In this document: positions 36,448 through 44,983 of the stretch, one piece after another | Numbering within the stretch: position 1 is the first letter of the stretch | Layout: every line of letters begins with the position of its first letter | Origin: Microcystis viridis FACHB-1342 | GTDB lineage: Bacteria; Cyanobacteriota; Cyanobacteriia; Cyanobacteriales; Microcystaceae | Assembly: GCF_014698335.1 (NCBI RefSeq) | Contig: NZ_JACJSV010000038.1 | Coordinates: forward strand, 1 to 45,459 | Direction: 5' to 3' | Length of the DNA stretch: 45,459 nt | Notes under the pieces: model-generated | Seen by the model: only the letters and a program-made list of their open reading frames with translations | Databases searched by the model: none | What the model was told of the DNA's origin: nothing | Program-made: the position numbers and the translations under genes

Positions 36448-37410
36448 TTACTGGCCCCAAATCTTTTTCAGGACAGTTTCGGGGGTAATATCGGCGACTT
36501 TTCCCGTATTAGCCTCAATATATCGATGTAGCTCTCCCCCACTCGGTAAAACTCTCTTAGACAACGAAGGAACCAGCAGAGAGAGGGTATAGGTTCCCAC
36601 GGCCACGGCTAACTGTAAAGGGACACTTTCGGTAGCTAATAATAAATTAGCACCGGCGATCATAGCCGCCATTTTACCGATATCGCCCGTTCTCGACACT
36701 TTTAAGTTATTATCCATGGCTTTGAGGGCTAAAACCCAAGCTTCATCCAATTCTCCCTGGATCGCGACAATTGGTAAATCCGGTTGTTGATGGCGAATGC
36801 CTTGGATAATTTCTAGCCAACTCTTCAGGGGATAAAGCGTTTCCAGTCCTTGGCTGATGCTCAGATCGCTACCGCCGGCGTAGAGGAGAATATAGCCGCT
36901 ATCCTTGATATTGAGGCGTTGCTGCTCCATTTCGGCCCAATCGATATCATCGCGATTCAAGGTTAGTTTTAAAGGTGGACAGGGTGCGGCAATCTTTAAC
37001 CCTTTGACCAGTGCGTGATAATTATCCGCTAGATAGCCTTCCGTTGGCTGGGGTACTTGTTGCGATAAGAACCAGCTGCCATTATTTTCATAGCCTATAC
37101 GGTTAGGAACACCATTTAACCAGAGTAAAAGATTGATAGCAGGACGATTGGTGAGACTAATGGCGATTTCGTACTCCCGGTCCCGAATTACTCCCAAAAT
37201 ATTTAAATAATCCGCTAATCCGTACTGATCTCGATAGTCAAATAAAAGCACTTCCCTAACCTGGGGACAGAGACGATAGGCAGCCTTTGCCCTAGGTTCG
37301 ACCAAAACATCGATAGTACCTTGGGGGTAAGTTTGCCGGAGAGTTTCTAGAGTGGGAAAAAACAGCAGTTGATTGCTAATTCCTCCCGGTACAAGGGTTA
37401 ATATTCGCAT
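36448..37410 (-). CDS. Glycosyltransferase family 9 (heptosyltransferase-like)
   Basis: A 320-residue GT-B fold protein related to ADP-heptose:LPS heptosyltransferases. Signs are the N-terminal MRILTLVPGGISNQLLFFPTL, YEIAISLTNRP, VPNRIGY, and the C-terminal donor-site region LLATESVPLQLAVAVGTYTLSL, where the usual (D/N)TGPxHLA is changed to ESVPLQLA. Cyanobacterial LPS usually lacks heptose, so the donor sugar is uncertain. It is cytoplasmic or peripheral. Its 3' end faces yceD at 62 bp. Confidence 0.88.
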   Translation of the reverse strand: MRILTLVPGGISNQLLFFPTLETLRQTYPQGTIDVLVEPRAKAAYRLCPQVREVLLFDYRDQYGLADYLNILGVIRDREYEIAISLTNRPAINLLLWLNGVPNRIGYENNGSWFLSQQVPQPTEGYLADNYHALVKGLKIAAPCPPLKLTLNRDDIDWAEMEQQRLNIKDSGYILLYAGGSDLSISQGLETLYPLKSWLEIIQGIRHQQPDLPIVAIQGELDEAWVLALKAMDNNLKVSRTGDIGKMAAMIAGANLLLATESVPLQLAVAVGTYTLSLLVPSLSKRVLPSGGELHRYIEANTGKVADITPETVLKKIWGQ

Positions 37411-37520
37411 TTTATCTGGATATACCTGAATCGATCAGCTTAATTTTAGCAGTGTCCCTCGTTATTCACTAAATCTGGGCAGCGATGTTTTTTCTCAACA
37501 GAATGCGATCGCAGATTCTC

Positions 37521-38123
37521 TTAACTATTACCCGAAGGATTAGAACCGTACATAGCATTTAAAACCAAAGCGGGGTCAACGTATTGATTGCCGTACATCA
37601 GTCCCCAGTGCAGGTGTGGTCCGGTGGTGCGTCCTGTCATTCCCACTCTAGCCATGCGGGCCCCTGCTGGTATATCCTGGCCGAGAGTAAGGACGATTCC
37701 TCCTGACCTGTCAATTAAAAAAGTACCACGGCTATCGGATTGAACCGAACCCATGAGATGACAATAAATATGCGTCCATTGACCGGATTGCATCTTAATC
37801 ATGGTGCCACAGCCTGTATGATCGGATAATTCGACGATTCTGCCGGTCCACCAATTGCGAATATAACTGCCCAAGGGTGCGGCCAGATCTAACCCGGCAT
37901 GAAATTGTTGACTGCCATCCATGGGAGAGAAACGATAACCGAAACCGGAGGTGTAGGTTTGAAAGTTTTCCACGGGGAAGGAGGCCCCGGCCCAAGCATT
38001 TTGAGCTATGAGGGTGGGATTAGCTTTAACGGGGTGTAAACGGTCAAATCCTAGAGAAATTAACGTGACAAGACAGCTAATCGCTAAAAAACGCAGGAAT
38101 TTAACAGGCAGATATTTGAGCAT
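37521..38123 (-). CDS. Exported M23 (LytM-type) metallopeptidase
   Basis: A 200-residue protein with an N-terminal hydrophobic segment (FLAISCLVTLISLGF, ~12-26), likely a signal peptide with cleavage near VKA. The M23 zinc site is complete: FHAGLDLA (H75, D79), THIYCHL and GPHLHWGL (H170, H172). LytM peptidases cut peptide cross-bridges of peptidoglycan in the periplasm. The ATG at 38123 is preferred, since GGAG lies upstream at correct spacing; a GTG at 38144 would add seven residues. Unlike the MITE-bounded hydrolases in this window, this one has an export signal and looks like a resident gene. Confidence 0.92.
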   Translation of the reverse strand: MLKYLPVKFLRFLAISCLVTLISLGFDRLHPVKANPTLIAQNAWAGASFPVENFQTYTSGFGYRFSPMDGSQQFHAGLDLAAPLGSYIRNWWTGRIVELSDHTGCGTMIKMQSGQWTHIYCHLMGSVQSDSRGTFLIDRSGGIVLTLGQDIPAGARMARVGMTGRTTGPHLHWGLMYGNQYVDPALVLNAMYGSNPSGNS

Positions 38124-38303
38124 GAGACTTACTCCAGACACCACAATTAAATATACCGCTAATTTTACCGGCGGCTTTTAACCGATATTTTAGTTAAGTT
38201 TTGAGTTATTATTGAGCATTGGTTAGGGATTGACAACATTTCCCCTCGGGCTGCCGATTCTCCGACTCCCCCACTTAATTTTTACTTTTTACTGACTCGT
38301 ACC

Positions 38304-39587
38304 ATGTTAGACCTAAAGCAAATTAGAGAAAATCCAGAGGAAGTACAGAAACGCTTAGATAGTCGGGGAGGTAGTTATGATATTGCCCCTATTCTCCAGT
38401 TAAATCAACAACAGAAGGCTTTAGAGTTAGAACGCAGCAGTTTACAGGCCCGGGGTAACGAAATCGGTAAACTGGTAGGACAAAAAGTGAAAAGTGGCAG
38501 CGATGCCAACAGTCCCGAAATTTTGGTGCTGAAAACAGAAGGAAACGAGATTAAAAGTAAACTAGCTCAATTAGAACCGCAGGAAAAAGCAATTAAAGCG
38601 GCTATTGACCAAAAAATCTTAGATTTACCCAATTTACCCAGTGAAACCACTCCCATCGGTAAGGATGAACGGGAAAATGTCGAAGTCAGACGCTGGGGAG
38701 AAGAATATAAACCCACCAACCCGAATATTTTGCCTCACTGGGAAATTGGGGAAAAATTGGGCATTTTAGACTTTGAACGGGCAGTAAAAATCGCCCAGAG
38801 TCGTTTTGTTAATCTTATCGCCCTCGGAGCAGCCCTAGAAAGAGCTTTAATTAATTTTATGCTCGATCGCCATATTGTCGCCGGTTATACAGAAGTTTTA
38901 CCGCCAATTCTGATTAATAGTGACTCCCTGCGCGGGACGGGACAACTGCCGAAATTTGCGGAAGAAAGCTTTAAATGTCGAGATGATGAGCTTTGGTTAG
39001 CACCAACGGCAGAAGTACCCGTAACTAACCTTTATCGCGATGAAATCCTCTCATCGGAGCAATTACCGATAAAACACTGTGCCTATACCCCTTGTTTTCG
39101 TCGAGAAGCGGGCAGCTATGGCAAGGATACGAGGGGCTTGATCCGTTTGCATCAATTTAATAAGGTGGAAATGGTCAAAATCGTCCATCCTGACGCTTCT
39201 GCTCAGGAACATGAAAGTTTAGTCGCTAATGCAGAGGCAATCCTGCAAGCTTTACAGTTGCCCTATCGGGTGATTGAATTGTGTAGCGGTGACTTGGGTT
39301 TTTCGGCAGCCAAATGTTATGACTTAGAAGTGTGGCTACCTTCGGCTAATACCTATCGGGAAATTTCCAGTTGTTCTAATTTTAGAGACTTCCAGGCACG
39401 ACGGGCAAATATTCGCTTTAAAGAAAAAGGGCAAAAAGGCACTAATTTTGTCCACACCCTCAACGGTTCGGGATTGGCGATCGGTCGTACTATGGCCGCT
39501 GTCCTAGAAAATTATCAACAGGCGGACGGGACAGTAAAAGTGCCGGAAGTGCTGCAACCCTATCTAAAACGGCAAGTTATTTGTTAA
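38304..39587 (+). CDS. serS: Seryl-tRNA synthetase
   Basis: A 427-residue class II synthetase that charges tRNA-Ser. The N-terminal ~105 residues form the long helical arm that grips the tRNA variable loop ([20 protein letters not shown]). The catalytic core shows motif 2 as [22 protein letters not shown] region (~263-285) and motif 3 as [18 protein letters not shown] (~390-407). Usual length. ATG at 38304. Convergent with the RuBisCO-like gene. Confidence 0.98.
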   Translation: MLDLKQIRENPEEVQKRLDSRGGSYDIAPILQLNQQQKALELERSSLQARGNEIGKLVGQKVKSGSDANSPEILVLKTEGNEIKSKLAQLEPQEKAIKAAIDQKILDLPNLPSETTPIGKDERENVEVRRWGEEYKPTNPNILPHWEIGEKLGILDFERAVKIAQSRFVNLIALGAALERALINFMLDRHIVAGYTEVLPPILINSDSLRGTGQLPKFAEESFKCRDDELWLAPTAEVPVTNLYRDEILSSEQLPIKHCAYTPCFRREAGSYGKDTRGLIRLHQFNKVEMVKIVHPDASAQEHESLVANAEAILQALQLPYRVIELCSGDLGFSAAKCYDLEVWLPSANTYREISSCSNFRDFQARRANIRFKEKGQKGTNFVHTLNGSGLAIGRTMAAVLENYQQADGTVKVPEVLQPYLKRQVIC

Positions 39588-39642
39588 ATTTTCTAAAAAT
39601 GCTTGACAAAATACTTGTATAGTGCATTTGAAAAAGTTGCTC

Positions 39643-40803
39643 TTAACCCCACTCTAGAATTGCCTGTTTTAAGGCTCCTTCGGGCAAATTGGTGGGATCA
39701 AAAGACTCAACCGCTTCTATTCTGGCTAAAGCTTCAAAAAAAGCCCTCACACCACTGGCTGGTCCCGATGGGTGATCCATAATTCCGGTTCCCGCATTGA
39801 GGATAACATTACGTCCGTAATCCCCAAGGACCTGGGGAACAATACCGGGACGAATACCGGCCGAGGGAACCGGAAAAACGTTTCTATCGCGCAAAATATC
39901 GCGAATTTTGCCCTCCTCCTGGGGATCGAAGGGTAAACTACCGTAAGCGGCGGGATATAGCACCGCATCGGCTCCTGCGTGGGCCATCATCGTCCCCAAA
40001 ACCACAGAATAGGCTAATCCCGTATCGCTACCGGCACACATCGCTCCAGCAAAGGCAGGATGGGCGAAAATGGGAACATCGATCGCCGGATCACTGGCTA
40101 AAGCTTCTAAAACGGAAAAACCGTAGGTAAGAACGTTTAATAACAGGGCATTGGCCCCATGTTTCACCAATAAACGGGCTTTTCTCTGCAATTCGTCCGC
40201 TTTTCCGGTGACATTAACCGCATAGAGAACATTTCTACCGGTTTGCTGCCGCACTTCCTCCAAAACTCGGCGACAACAATCTAGGCGCTCGTGGGTGGGA
40301 GCTACGGGAAGATCCGCCATGATTTCATCATCTTTAATCACGTCTAAGCCAGCAAAAGCCACTTCTCGCAGGATATCGGCGTGATCTTGGGCCGATAGTC
40401 CTAAAGCGGGTTTAAAAATTGCCATAACTAGAGGTCGATCATAAACCCCCAAACGTTGCCTAATTCCTGTGATTCCTAACTTGGCTTTTGTGCCGTAGCT
40501 TTCGGGGAGATACACCCCCACCACTTTTCCTGCTCCAGCCATGGAATATTTGCCGAAAATCATGGTTAAAAGACTGGCGATGTCATTTTCAACGTTTATC
40601 TGGGGAAAACGCACCCTAGCCACCTTATAACCGTCTGCTTCCTCCCTGATCTCCACCACTTCCGCTAGGTGTTGTTGCAGCTGCTTTTGACGATGACTGT
40701 GGCGCTCGCTCCAAGTGCCGGCGGTTTGACCGATAGCGATCGTTTTTGCCTGTTTTTCGGCATTAATAGCGGGGGGAAAGCGATAATCGACAATTATAGT
40801 CAT
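39643..40803 (-). CDS. mtnW: RuBisCO-like protein (2,3-diketo-5-methylthiopentyl-1-P enolase type)
   Basis: A 386-residue form IV RuBisCO homologue. The carbamate/metal motif is kept as IKDDE (K157, D159, E160), and FKPALG (K131) matches the first active-site Lys region, but the mobile loop-6 Lys motif of true RuBisCO is not seen; at that point the sequence runs FPVPSAGIRPG. Microcystis carries such a protein that acts as DK-MTP-1-P enolase in methionine salvage. The symbol follows that precedent. No other methionine-salvage gene is in the window. It is about 85 residues shorter than true RuBisCO large subunits and should not fix CO2. Confidence 0.9.
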   Translation of the reverse strand: MTIIVDYRFPPAINAEKQAKTIAIGQTAGTWSERHSHRQKQLQQHLAEVVEIREEADGYKVARVRFPQINVENDIASLLTMIFGKYSMAGAGKVVGVYLPESYGTKAKLGITGIRQRLGVYDRPLVMAIFKPALGLSAQDHADILREVAFAGLDVIKDDEIMADLPVAPTHERLDCCRRVLEEVRQQTGRNVLYAVNVTGKADELQRKARLLVKHGANALLLNVLTYGFSVLEALASDPAIDVPIFAHPAFAGAMCAGSDTGLAYSVVLGTMMAHAGADAVLYPAAYGSLPFDPQEEGKIRDILRDRNVFPVPSAGIRPGIVPQVLGDYGRNVILNAGTGIMDHPSGPASGVRAFFEALARIEAVESFDPTNLPEGALKQAILEWG

Positions 40804-40946
40804 AAAAGGTAAAAAAAGGGAGTGGGAATTATAAATTATAAATTATGAATTGGGGAAGAGGGGAGCTTTTTTTCAGTGTTGCCAAAGGCACGGCGTAGCC
40901 GTCCAGTAAACAGTGAACAGTAATCAGTGAAATGAAAACTCACATC

Positions 40947-40989
40947 TGATAACTGATAACCGATAACTGATAACTGATAACTGATAATG
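40947..40989. repeat. TGATAAC heptamer repeat tract
   Basis: Five to six iterations of TGATAAC, one with CGATAAC, upstream of the cyclophilin gene. Confidence 0.85.
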
Positions 40990-41012
40990 GCTTCGATCGG
41001 TTTTCTCAGCTA

Positions 41013-41042
41013 TTGACAAGGGTTCCCCTAAAAGCCTACAAG
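41013..41042 (+). promoter_or_regulatory. Candidate promoter of the cyclophilin gene
   Basis: TTGACA at about 41013 and TACAAG 18 bp later, about 45 bp before the ATG. The -10 match is moderate. Confidence 0.4.
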
Positions 41043-41082
41043 TATTTTGGATAGGTATGGCCATTGAGGAACCGACCAAAAT

Positions 41083-42201
41083 ATGAAAATAAAGACAAGA
41101 TTACGGGAATGGGGCAAATTTTTCTTAAAAAGCGGTGCTAGTATTGCCTTGGCACTACTTTTAATCTTAAGTCTGTTCACGGTTAAGGGGACTACTCCTG
41201 CTTTAGCTGTGCTTGCTCAGGGTGACGCGGTAACGGATCCCACTGCTATTTTACGCAATGCCTTACCCATAGATAATAAACCAATTCGTCAAGTGCAACA
41301 ATCGATCGAAGATATTGCCAAACATCTGCGGGCCAAACGTTGGAGTCCGATTAAAAAAGATGTCAAGGATGCCAATTATGCCCTTTCTACCAAAAGCAAG
41401 GCTATCTTAGATAGTGTTCCCGAAGCAAGTAAAAGCCAAGGGGAGGAATTAATCGAAAAACTGAAAACGGGAGTGGCAGCCCTCGATACGGCCGTAGAAG
41501 CAAAGGATAAAGAGGCAGTTTGGTCAACCAGACGAGAATTGCTCAATAATATCACCGCTTTAGAAGAATTAATGGTAGTGGGTTTTCCCTTTAACGTTCC
41601 CCCGGAATACGCTAACTTGCCGCAATTGCGAGGACGTGCCACCGTAGAGATGCAGACCACCAAGGGAGATTTAACTATCGTTGTGGATGGTTACAGCGCT
41701 CCGATTAATGGGGGTAACTTTCTGGATTTAGTCCAACGGGGTTTTTATGACGGTTTACCCTTCATTCGCAGCGAAGATAATTTCGTTGTCCAAACCGGGG
41801 ATCCCGTCGGTGCAGAAGAGGGATTTATTGACCCGAAAACTAAGCAATATCGCTCTATTCCCTTAGAAATTTTGATTAAAGGGGAAGAAGAGCCAGTTTA
41901 TGGCAATACTCTCGAAGAATTAGGGATTTACTTACCCAGTCTCGCCTTGCCTTTTAACGCTTTTGGTGCATTGGCCCTAGCGCGTCCGGATACCAATCCT
42001 AACGGAGGTTCCTCGCAATTCTTTTTCTTTAAATTCGATAATGAATTAACTCCTCCGGGGTTTAATCTCATGGATGGTCGTTATTCAGTTTTTGGCTATT
42101 TAGTCGAGGGAAAAGAGGTGTTAGAAGAACTTACCGATAAGGACAAGATTATCACCGCTAAAGTGGTTTATGGCTTAAATAATCTCGTCCAACCTAGCTA
42201 G
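41083..42201 (+). CDS. Cyclophilin-type peptidyl-prolyl isomerase, TLP40-like
   Basis: A 372-residue exported prolyl isomerase. An N-terminal signal (SIALALLLILSLFTV, ~20-34, cleavage probably after ALA) sends it to the periplasm or thylakoid lumen. Residues ~50-170 form a helical PsbQ-like region, as in plant TLP40/CYP38 and its cyanobacterial homologue. The cyclophilin domain (~188-372) includes TTKGDLTIVVDGYSAPINGGNFLDL and GGSSQFFF. The signature FKFDNE replaces canonical catalytic residues, so isomerase activity may be weak. Relatives assist photosystem II assembly. GAGGAA lies upstream of the ATG. Confidence 0.9.
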   Translation: MKIKTRLREWGKFFLKSGASIALALLLILSLFTVKGTTPALAVLAQGDAVTDPTAILRNALPIDNKPIRQVQQSIEDIAKHLRAKRWSPIKKDVKDANYALSTKSKAILDSVPEASKSQGEELIEKLKTGVAALDTAVEAKDKEAVWSTRRELLNNITALEELMVVGFPFNVPPEYANLPQLRGRATVEMQTTKGDLTIVVDGYSAPINGGNFLDLVQRGFYDGLPFIRSEDNFVVQTGDPVGAEEGFIDPKTKQYRSIPLEILIKGEEEPVYGNTLEELGIYLPSLALPFNAFGALALARPDTNPNGGSSQFFFFKFDNELTPPGFNLMDGRYSVFGYLVEGKEVLEELTDKDKIITAKVVYGLNNLVQPS

Positions 42202-42232
42202 GTTGGCGTTTTTAACTAGGTTTTGTCAAGGC

Positions 42233-42298
42233 AAAAAATTAGTCAACATAGGGGAAGCAGCTCAGATTCTGGGCGCTTCCCCCGATACCCCTAGGATC
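42233..42298 (+). pseudogene. Fragment of an IS607-type serine recombinase (TnpA) N-terminus
   Basis: A short frame reads KKLVNIGEAAQILGASPDTP, which matches the MerR-like helix-turn-helix at the start of IS607 resolvases, typically KLVSIGEAAKILGVSPDTLRRW. Similarity ends after about 22 residues. There is no catalytic domain. It marks an old IS607 insertion next to the cyclophilin 3' end. Confidence 0.6.
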
Positions 42299-42353
42299 GT
42301 TTCATTCTCTCATCGGAATAAATATCTGAAAGTTTTTCAAAACGTCGTGCTTT

Positions 42354-42391
42354 GTAGGTTGATTCATAAATCAACCTACTATGAATCAACC
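42354..42391. repeat. Overlapping inverted repeats able to form two exclusive hairpins
   Basis: GTAGGTTGAT (42354-42363) pairs with ATCAACCTAC (42370-42379). Alternatively GGTTGATTCAT (42357-42367) pairs with ATGAATCAACC (42381-42391). Both stems are perfect. Position is downstream of the cyclophilin gene. Confidence 0.75.
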
Positions 42392-42412
42392 CTTGATAAG
42401 GGGGGTACCTGA

Positions 42413-42741
42413 CAACTTTTAACACCTACCTACTTAAGATTATTAATTCCGCAATCTATCGCCCTGATTATTATTGCTTTGATAGGGGCAAAAGTTATTT
42501 AATTAACATCAGTTTTATCTAAGTTCCCCTTTCCCTTAATCCTCGTTCATATCCCCAATCAGCAACGCCTAGGAAGAGTTTGCCGATAGCTAAGGGCTAA
42601 GAGATGACAGAGTTGGTGATATAGTAACTAAAGATCACATTTAAATCTAACCTTGCCATAGATGCACAAATCTCGAATCTGGCAACCCCAAAAATCTCCC
42701 GTCTCTAACATCAGTTTTAGCGATGAAATGAGGTAAGAATT
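42413..42741. other. Intergenic region with remnants
   Basis: No intact gene. A short frame ending at a TAA at 42500-42502 encodes a hydrophobic tail (LLIPQSIALIIIALIGAKVI) that looks like the end of a lost membrane protein. TATCCCCAATCAGCAACGCC at about 42549-42568 resembles the right end of MITE family B. Confidence 0.45.
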
Positions 42742-44334
42742 TTGACCAAAATACTTAGCGATCGCATTGCCGTTTATCTGCTCATCGGTGGACTCCTGTT
42801 TAGAATCATCATCGCCCTGGGGCTTTATCCGGGGTACGATGAGGCCTATTATTACGTTTACAGCCATAATCTGGATTGGAGTTATTTCGATCATCCGCCA
42901 ATAGTAGCGATTTCCACGGGTTTTGGGACTTGGATCACGGGATTAGTCAATCAATTTACCATTCGCTTCGGGACTCTCCTTTTCTATACTGGCAGCCTCT
43001 GCTTGCTATATCTGACAGCTTTAAAATTGTTCAGTCTGCCGGTCGCCAGAATGACTTTAGCGATCGCCAGTCTCATCCCCATCTATGGGATTGTCTTCGG
43101 GATTCTTTCGCAGCCAGATAGTCCTTTAATCTTTTTTTGGTCATTAACAGTCTATTTAGCTGCCCAAGAATTCTGGCCAATTCGGGAAAAAAACTATCAT
43201 CCTAGCTATCGTCTCGCTTATATTGGACTTGCCGTAGGATTGGCGGTTTTAAGTAAATATCACGGCTTTATTTTGGGCTTTGGTTTAGTTTTATTTTGTC
43301 TGACCACTCCCCGCTATTGGCCTGTATTTAGATCCCCTTGGTTGGGATTAGGATTTATTCTTTTTTTGATAACTTTATTGCCGATTATCTACTGGAATAT
43401 TAACCATGATTGGATTTCCTTTCGCTTTCATTTAGAAGACCGTTTTTCTGGAGAACCCAAAACCTTTAATATTCTCGGTATTCTCTCGGTTATTGGCATT
43501 AGTATCGCCACGATGTTTCCTCCTTTTGGTCTGCCGATGTGGTGGGTGACATTTAAAAGCTTTGCTGAACAAATTCCTAACTTTCTCTCGAAAAAAAGAT
43601 TTTTTCAGCGAGATGAAGAATCACTCAAAAAATGGTTAATTCTCTCGGTTTCTCTGCCTTTAATCCTGGGAATGCTTTATGTGGGTGCTTCCCATTATCT
43701 CGCCCCTAGTTGGATTTTACCCGGGTTCTGGTCCTGCACAATTTTATTAGGAGAAAAGGCCAATACTTGGCAGCAATCTTCTCGAATCTGGGTAAAAAGA
43801 TGGTTATGGGGATCGGGAATTTTTATCGTTACTGTTTTATCTATAGCAATGCTTCACGTTACTTTTGGCACTTTCCAAAAACCTAGTCAATACGCAATTT
43901 TTGGGGGAATTATTGCCCCAGAACAGGACCCTTCTCGGGAAATTGTCGATATCGATCAACTGCGCCAAGGCTTTGCTAATTCGCCCGAATTATTAGCGCT
44001 CTTAAAAGATTCTAGCTTCGTTTTTACCCATAATTTTTATGTGACAGCATGGCTAGATATGGCTCTTTATCCCCTAGTTCCTATTCCCGTCACCTGTTTT
44101 AACAACGATCAAAGGGGTTATCAAATTTGGTTTAATCCTCAAGAATGGATCGGTAAAAATGGTTTATTAATTACTACAAATAGTTCTCTAGAAAGACCAG
44201 AAATAATCGATCGCTACCGTCCCTATTTCCAAGATATAACTAAAGTAGCTGTCATTCCGATCAAGCGCGGTGGTGTCGCCATCGAACAATTTCATGTTTA
44301 CCAAGCTAAAGGACTAATTAAAACTTATCCTTAA
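42742..44334 (+). CDS. GT39/ArnT-like membrane glycosyltransferase
   Basis: A 530-residue GT-C enzyme of the dolichol-phosphate-mannose:protein mannosyltransferase type, using a polyprenyl-phosphate sugar at the periplasmic face. It shows YDEAYYYVYSHNLDWSYFDHPP (~33-54), with the acidic DE that acts as base in the first periplasmic loop, and ~10 hydrophobic helices. A soluble C-terminal part (~395-530) follows. The start is a TTG at 42742, supported by GAGGT eight bases upstream and by lack of an in-frame ATG or GTG nearby. Acceptor (lipid A, protein or glycolipid) unknown. Confidence 0.87.
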   Translation: MTKILSDRIAVYLLIGGLLFRIIIALGLYPGYDEAYYYVYSHNLDWSYFDHPPIVAISTGFGTWITGLVNQFTIRFGTLLFYTGSLCLLYLTALKLFSLPVARMTLAIASLIPIYGIVFGILSQPDSPLIFFWSLTVYLAAQEFWPIREKNYHPSYRLAYIGLAVGLAVLSKYHGFILGFGLVLFCLTTPRYWPVFRSPWLGLGFILFLITLLPIIYWNINHDWISFRFHLEDRFSGEPKTFNILGILSVIGISIATMFPPFGLPMWWVTFKSFAEQIPNFLSKKRFFQRDEESLKKWLILSVSLPLILGMLYVGASHYLAPSWILPGFWSCTILLGEKANTWQQSSRIWVKRWLWGSGIFIVTVLSIAMLHVTFGTFQKPSQYAIFGGIIAPEQDPSREIVDIDQLRQGFANSPELLALLKDSSFVFTHNFYVTAWLDMALYPLVPIPVTCFNNDQRGYQIWFNPQEWIGKNGLLITTNSSLERPEIIDRYRPYFQDITKVAVIPIKRGGVAIEQFHVYQAKGLIKTYP

Positions 44335-44442
44335 AGCAGTTATCAGTTATTGGCGGATAGGGGATAGATAAAATAGTTCATAAATACTGATAATTTCTAT
44401 CTCCTGAATTTTGTAAACTTTTTTACTTTTTACTTGGTAAAT

Positions 44443-44907
44443 ATGTCCATTCATCGAGTGCGTATTGCTAGAGATAAAGGGGAATTTGTCCAGTCCTTAG
44501 TTAATTTTAATCAGGGAATTGGTCCTTTTCAGACCTATGCTGATGTCATCGCTTTTGCGGCGGCTTTAGGGGTAAGATATCAAGAGAGGGTGGCCATAGA
44601 AAATGTAGCGAAGGAACCCTCACCTATTAACCTAGAAATTTTTATTTCTCGTGGCTACGATACCCTAATCAAATTATTGGCAGTCAATGAATTGCAAGAC
44701 ACAAAAATTCTTTCTCCCCACGGGGTAGATTCGGAAGCTTTGCGAGTGACAATTTTCGAGGAATATGCCAACGCCGGTTTAGCAAGATTAGAACGAGAAT
44801 TGCGCGGTGCGGTGGATTATACTGAAAGATTATTGTTAATTATCAGTCAAGAACGTTTTCGAGAAATTACTGCCACAACGGAATTCGATTTAGGCAGATT
44901 TTTGTAG
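44443..44907 (+). CDS. DNA phosphorothioation (Dnd) system-associated protein 4-like
   Basis: A 154-residue protein that I recognise as the small 'dnd system-associated protein 4' type, found beside dnd genes for DNA phosphorothioate modification or restriction. Recognisable parts are RVRIARDKGEFVQSL, GPFQTYADVIAFAAALG, PINLEIFISRGYDTLIKLLA and IFEEYANAGLARLEREL. No catalytic motif is known. The ATG at 44443 is preferred to a TTG at 44434. No dndB-E or dndFGH gene is visible, and an IS30-like element follows directly. It may be an orphan relic or function in trans with a Dnd locus elsewhere. Confidence 0.75.
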   Translation: MSIHRVRIARDKGEFVQSLVNFNQGIGPFQTYADVIAFAAALGVRYQERVAIENVAKEPSPINLEIFISRGYDTLIKLLAVNELQDTKILSPHGVDSEALRVTIFEEYANAGLARLERELRGAVDYTERLLLIISQERFREITATTEFDLGRFL

Positions 44908-44983
44908 TAGAAATCGCCAATTCAAAAATGAAACGCATCAACCTCAAGAGTTGTCAAAGAAAGGCTCATCAGGTACTGTCTGA

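Noticed and set aside
39599-39625. TTGACA...TATAGT as a promoter after serS
   Set aside because: The spacing between the boxes is about 9 bp, too short for a sigma70 promoter, and no gene follows on that strand.
39643-40803. True RuBisCO large subunit
   Set aside because: About 85 residues too short, no loop-6 Lys motif, and no small-subunit gene nearby; it fits form IV RuBisCO-like proteins.
42203-42412. 69-codon frame after the cyclophilin gene as an intact gene
   Set aside because: Only the ~20-residue MerR-like part is protein-like; the rest crosses hairpin repeats. Treated as an IS607 fragment.
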